Source: Elephas maximus indicus
Lineage: Eukaryota > Chordata > Mammalia > Proboscidea > Elephantidae
Assembly: GCF_024166365.1 (NCBI RefSeq)
Contig: NC_064842.1
Coordinates: 29,731,001 to 29,795,000, forward strand
Direction: 5' to 3'
DNA length: 64,000 bases
Position 1 is the stretch's first letter. The number at the start of each line of letters is the position of its first letter. Below the pieces are notes generated by a model, which was given only the letters and a program-made list of their open reading frames with translations, did not search any database and was not told the DNA's origin. The translations under genes were made by a program, and so were the position numbers. Positions 59,940 through 64,000 of this stretch are shown here, one piece after another.

Positions 59940-61960
59940 AAACAAGCCTTACGCGTCCGCGTGGCCGCGCGCCGAGCGGAGGGCAAGGGGAAGGAAAGTG
60001 GAGGAAGAGGAACAACCACACTGACATCACATGCACGCTGGGAGGACTCCGCGGCTCCTCCCGCCGGCCGAGGAGCGCGGGCCGCCTGCTTGCCGCCGGG
60101 TTCTCCTGGCCGGAGCCGAGAGCGCCGCGCACGCGGACGGGGGCGCGCGCGGGCGGGGGCGCCGCGCGCAGGCGCTGTGCGAAGCTGTCGAAGAATCAAG
60201 TCTGTAGAAGTGGTGCGGCCGCGGCGGCAGCAGCAGCACGACGGCGGCGGCGGCGGAGCTGCAGTGGGCCCGGCGCTGACCGGGCGCTGGCAGAGCGGCG
60301 ACGGCAGGAGTCGTGAGTGAGCGGCGCAGCGCTCCGAAGCCCGCGCCGCGGCCCCACTCCACGCGGATCGGCCGCCGCCGCCCCGGCGCGGCATGCCCCG
60401 CCGCTCGGGCTGAGCCTGCCCCGGCGGCCGCCCCCCTCCCCCCGCCCCCCCGGCCTCCCCGCCCCTCGCCCCGCACTTAGCGCCGGCCGCCGAGACCTGC
60501 TGCACTCGCCCGCGCGCGCGCGGCCCGTGTTCGCCCCGGTCTGGAGACCCGCCGCCGCGCCAGCCGAGCCCCCGCTGCAGCGCCCGCGGCGCCGCGCCGC
60601 CGCCCCGCCGCCCGCCCGCTCCCGTGCCGGCCGGGGGGACCTGCTGCCGCGGCTGCACCCACTCGCCCCGCGGCCCCCGCCTCTCGTGCGCCGGGGGCGC
60701 TGCGCGGGCGCCGAGACTTCGCGGGCTTTGCCGCCGCCGCCGCCCCTGCGGCCGCCGCCGCCGCTGGTGGGGGAGACGCGGGGTTGGGGGGGGAGGAGGG
60801 CGCGCGTGGTGCCGGCGGGGGGCGGCGGCGCCTCCTCCTCCTCCTCCTCCTGCGCCGCGGGCTCCTCGGACATGGCCGCGGCGGTGGCGGTGGCGGCCGC
60901 GTCCCGGCGGCAGTCGTGCTACCTGTGTGACCTGCCCCGCATGCCCTGGGCCATGATCTGGGACTTCACCGAGCCCGTGTGCCGCGGCTGTGTCAACTAT
61001 GAGGGCGCCGATCGCGTCGAGTTTGTCATCGAGACGGCGCGGCAGCTCAAGCGGGCGCACGGCTGCTTCCAGGAGGGCCGCTCCCCGCCCGGCACCTCCG
61101 CTCCGGCCTCTGCCAAGCCGCCGCCGCTCTCGGCCAAGGACATCCTCCTGCAGCAGCAGCAGCAGCAGCTCGGCCACGGCGCTCCCGAGGCGGCCCCGCG
61201 CGCCCCGCAGGCCCTGGAGCGCTACCCGCTGGCGGCGGCCGCCGAGCGGCCCCCGCGCCTCGGCTCTGACTTCGGCGGGAGCCGCCAGGCGGCAGGCCTG
61301 GCCCAGGCGCCGACGCCGCAGCCGCCGCCCGTGAACGGCATACTGGTGCCCAACGGCTTTTCCAAGCTGGAGGAGCCGCCGGAGCTGAACCGCCAGAGCC
61401 CGAACCCGCGGCGCGGCCACGCCGTGCCTCCCACCCTGGTGCCGCTCATGAACGGCTCGGCCGCGCCGCTGCCCGCCGCGCTCAGCCTCAGCAGCCGCGC
61501 CGCCGCCGCCTCGCTGGCCGCCGTGACCGGGGCCGCCGCCGCCGCCGCCGCCGCCGGCCTGGGCCCCGCGCAGCCCGCCGAGCTGGGCGCGCACAAGCGG
61601 CCGGCGTCCGTGTCTAGCAGCGCGGCAGTGGAGCACGAGCAGCGCGAGGCGGCGGCCAAGGAGAAGGCGCCGCCGTCCGCGCACCGGGGCCCCGCCGACA
61701 GCCTCTCCGCCGCGGCCGGGGCCGCGGAGCTGGGCGCTGAGGGCGCGAGCAAAGGCCGCGGGCCGGGCGAGCAGGACTGGGTCAACAGGCCCAAGACCGT
61801 GCGTGACACGCTGCTGGCGCTGCACCAGCACGGCCACTCGGGGCCCTTCGAGAACAAGTTTAAGAAGGAGCCAGCCCTGACTGCAGGCAGGTTGTTGGGT
61901 TTCGAGGCCAACGGGGCCAACGGGTCTAAAGCAGGTAGGGGCGGCTGTGGAGTGAGTGGG
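59940..61960 (+). promoter_or_regulatory. IRF2BP2: IRF2BP2 CpG island: promoter and 5' leader
   Basis: Very GC- and CpG-rich sequence from about 59940 through coding exon 1. The transcription start is not visible directly but should lie between about 60000 and 60700. There is a CRE-like 'tgacatca' at 60022-60029 just outside the densest part, and no TATA box at a sensible distance, so a broad CpG-type promoter is expected. A (CTC)n run at 60832-60850 lies in the leader immediately before the start codon. Confidence 0.75.
60393..60413 (+). other. Candidate uORF in the IRF2BP2 leader (6 codons)
   Basis: ATG at 60393 with G at -3, followed by codons for residues PRRSG and TGA at 60411-60413. 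It is relevant only if the transcript starts upstream of it. It would end about 460 bases before the main ATG, so reinitiation is feasible. Confidence 0.35.
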
Positions 61961-63263
61961 TCTAGGGGAGAAGGGGGGACACAGAGCAGAGGAGGGAGTG
62001 TTCTTTCCACTCCCTGCTACCCCAACCCCCAGAAACAACAAACACCCAACTTCCTGATCTGCCTGAAGTGGAACCAGTGTTTAGTGGCAACGTGTTCATG
62101 TGCTGAAGCAGCATAACAGAGATGAGTCAGACTGGGTTGATAGGCACTGACACAGGGTTTTCCTTTCCCAGCACATTCTTGGACGGAGCGTGAGGGCATC
62201 TGGCACCTTTTAACCTGTTGGGGGACATGAACAATCACACGCATAGCCCAGACGTTGGGTATCTGCTGGCATGTGTAATTTTATCCTGCGTTAAATGTAT
62301 CTTGATTAAAAACAGGTAGTTATGTACGTGTTATTTTGTGTAGTTCAGTTTTTGAAATCCCTGTGCTTTCAGAGCCTCCTAAGGATGTTTTGACTTGCCC
62401 ATGCACTTGAAACTCCTGAGTGTTTATAAGCACATTGCTAGGGACTGAGAATTTTTTGATGAGCTTTGCTTAATGGTGGTAAAGATTCTTCTCAGTACAC
62501 GTGCATTTATTCCCTCTTGTGTTCTTTTTATTTCTTTGTTTTCCTAGTTGCGAGAACAGCAAGGAAGAGGAAGCCTTCTCCAGAACCAGAAGGTGAAGTC
62601 GGGCCCCCCAAGATCAATGGAGAGGCCCAGCCTTGGCTGTCCACATCAACAGAAGGGCTCAAGATCCCCATGACTCCCACATCCTCTTTTGTGTCTCCAC
62701 CCCCACCCACTGCCTCACCTCATTCCAACCGGACCACACCGCCTGAAGCGGCCCAGAATGGCCAGTCTCCCATGGCAGCCCTGATCTTAGTAGCAGACAA
62801 TGCAGGGGGCAGTCATGCCTCCAAAGATGCCAACCAGGTTCACTCCACTACCAGGAGGAATAGCAGCAGTCCACCCTCTCCATCCTCTATGAACCAAAGA
62901 AGGCTGGGCCCCAGAGATGTGGGGGGCCAGGGGGCTGGCAGCACAGGAGGACTGGAGCCCGTGCACCCTGCCAGCCTTCCGGACTCCTCTCTGGCAGCCA
63001 GCGCCCCTCTGTGCTGCACCCTCTGCCATGAGCGGCTGGAGGATACCCACTTTGTGCAGTGTCCCTCCGTCCCTTCACACAAGTTCTGCTTCCCTTGCTC
63101 CAGACAAAGCATCAAACAGCAGGGAGCTAGTGGAGAGGTCTATTGTCCCAGTGGGGAAAAATGCCCTCTTGTGGGCTCCAATGTCCCCTGGGCCTTTATG
63201 CAGGGGGAAATTGCAACCATCCTTGCTGGAGATGTGAAAGTGAAAAAAGAGAGAGACTCGTGA
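60872..63263 (+). CDS. IRF2BP2: Interferon regulatory factor 2-binding protein 2 (two coding exons)
   Basis: Join 60872-61934 and 62548-63263 (1779 nt, 592 residues; the human protein has about 587). IRF2BP2 is a nuclear co-regulator first found as a repressor partner of IRF2. It also acts with NFAT1 and with VGLL4/TEAD. The start ATG has a strong context (gacATGg, G at -3 and +4). Domains: an N-terminal C4 zinc finger with C16, C19, C37 and C40 (residues [14 protein letters not shown]); Q6 at about residues 93-98; an Ala8 run at about 224-231; a basic localisation segment at residues 356-366 (ARKRKPSP; the serine equivalent to human S360 is S365); and a C-terminal RING-like Cys domain with C510, C511, C514, C526, C535, C538, C554 and C560. 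The C-terminus is KKERDS. The splice junction splits V355 (phase 1). The donor is cag|gtaggg and the acceptor tttcctag|tt. No stop, frameshift or lost cysteine is seen, so the gene looks functional. Paralogues IRF2BP1 and IRF2BPL are single-exon and differ in the middle, so the assignment is firm. Confidence 0.97.
61935..62547 (+). other. IRF2BP2: IRF2BP2 intron (GT-AG, 613 bp)
   Basis: Starts gtaggg and ends in a pyrimidine-rich tract, ttctttgttttcctag. The coding phase is kept on both sides and the joined codon gives Val as in other mammals. If retained, exon 1's frame stays open for 60 further codons and stops at 62114-62116, removing the localisation and RING-like parts. Confidence 0.95.
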
Positions 63264-64000
63264 CTTTCCGGTTTCAGAAAAACCCAATGATTACCCTTAA
63301 CTAAAACTGCTTGAATTGTATATATATCTTCATATATATATATCCAAGACAAGGGAAATGTAGACTTCATAAACATGGCTGTATAATTTTGATTTTTTTT
63401 TTTGAATACATTGTGTTTCTATATTTTTTTTTTTTTGACGACAAAAGGTATGTACTTATAAAGGTATCTTTTTCTTTTGTTAACGTTATTAGCATATCTT
63501 TGTGCTTTATTATCCTGGTGACAGTTACTGTTCAATGTAGGCTGTGACTTGCGCTGCTTTTTTAGAGCACTTGGCAAATCAGAAATGCTTCTAGCTGTAT
63601 TTGTATGCACTTATTTTAAAAAGAAAAAAAAAGCCAAATACATTTTCTGACATTGTAAGATTGCCTTACTGTCTGTTATTCCTTAACTGCTGGCCCCTTT
63701 CTCAGGCTGGAGGCCAACTGGTGGAAAAGGAAAGGAATTGAGTGAAGGGGGCACTGTTGTGAAGTGGGTTTACCACTGGGAAATGTCACCAGGTTGACCC
63801 CAAACCATTGTCCTCTTAGAGTAATAATAAGGAGATAGATTTCTAATCTGTATTTTGTTCTTAACATTAAGTTCTTGAGATACTGGTGACTGAGAGGTGC
63901 TGCTGAGAGATTTTCAGGATTGTGCGTGCTGTTGGCGGGGGGGGGTTAAGGCAAAGTTGACCACTGTTCACTGTCCACATGATCAGTTGTAAGATTACAA
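63264..64000 (+). other. IRF2BP2: IRF2BP2 3'UTR (runs off the window)
   Basis: AT-rich sequence after the stop at 63261-63263, with a (TA)-rich run at 63318-63343 and T runs at 63395-63404 and 63423-63438. No AATAAA or ATTAAA is present before the window ends, so the main polyadenylation site lies beyond it. Open frames here are unsupported. Confidence 0.75.
63318..63343. repeat. (TA)-rich simple repeat in the 3'UTR
   Basis: Two (TA)n runs separated by 'cttca'. They could form a local hairpin in the RNA, but no known element is recognised. Confidence 0.6.

Noticed and set aside
59840-62041. 733-residue open frame on the minus strand, opposite IRF2BP2
   Set aside because: It is a by-product of the extreme GC content and codon bias of IRF2BP2 exon 1. 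Its Arg/Gly-rich translation has no domain, and it runs through the promoter, leader and intron boundary.

Overview
This is mammalian genomic DNA from an afrotherian, most likely an elephant-like species. The evidence is the repeat content. I count seventeen AfroSINE copies plus a fragment, long RTE (BovB-clade) LINE copies with the afrotherian-type 3' end, a long L1, and older mammal-wide MIR, L2 and MaLR LTR relics. Manatee, hyrax or another afrotherian cannot be excluded from sequence alone.

Layout. From 1 to about 58.5 kb I find no intact protein-coding gene. This is intergenic DNA upstream of the single gene at the right end. AfroSINEs, L2, MIR and RTE pieces are scattered over 0-25 kb, including a near full-length RTE on the minus strand (13.4-16.6 kb) and a truncated RTE on the plus strand (19.8-22.1 kb). 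The block at 25.7-44.4 kb has no AfroSINE. It is dominated by one long L1 (27.9-36.6 kb, interrupted), a nested L1/MaLR stack (36.8-38.7 kb), and an RTE (39.5-42.4 kb) split by a 5'-truncated retro-pseudogene of PDZK1. The stretch at 48.1-58.5 kb is mostly single-copy sequence with four SINEs.

The only intact gene is IRF2BP2 (plus strand). Its CpG-island promoter starts near 59.9 kb. Coding exon 1 is 60872-61934, a 613-bp GT-AG intron follows, and coding exon 2 is 62548-63263. The 3'UTR runs off the window. The predicted protein has 592 residues, with the N-terminal C4 zinc finger, the basic nuclear-localisation segment and the C-terminal cysteine-rich RING-like domain all intact. A second CpG-rich block with promoter-like motifs lies at 58.6-59.5 kb.

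I do not see an undescribed biological system. The most interesting material is in the retroelements. The window shows RTE, internally deleted RTE copies that share one deletion junction, and tRNA-headed SINEs that reuse the same RTE segments, so a plausible derivation path of AfroSINEs is visible side by side. The long L1 carries about five roughly 70-bp monomer-like tandem units in its 5' region.
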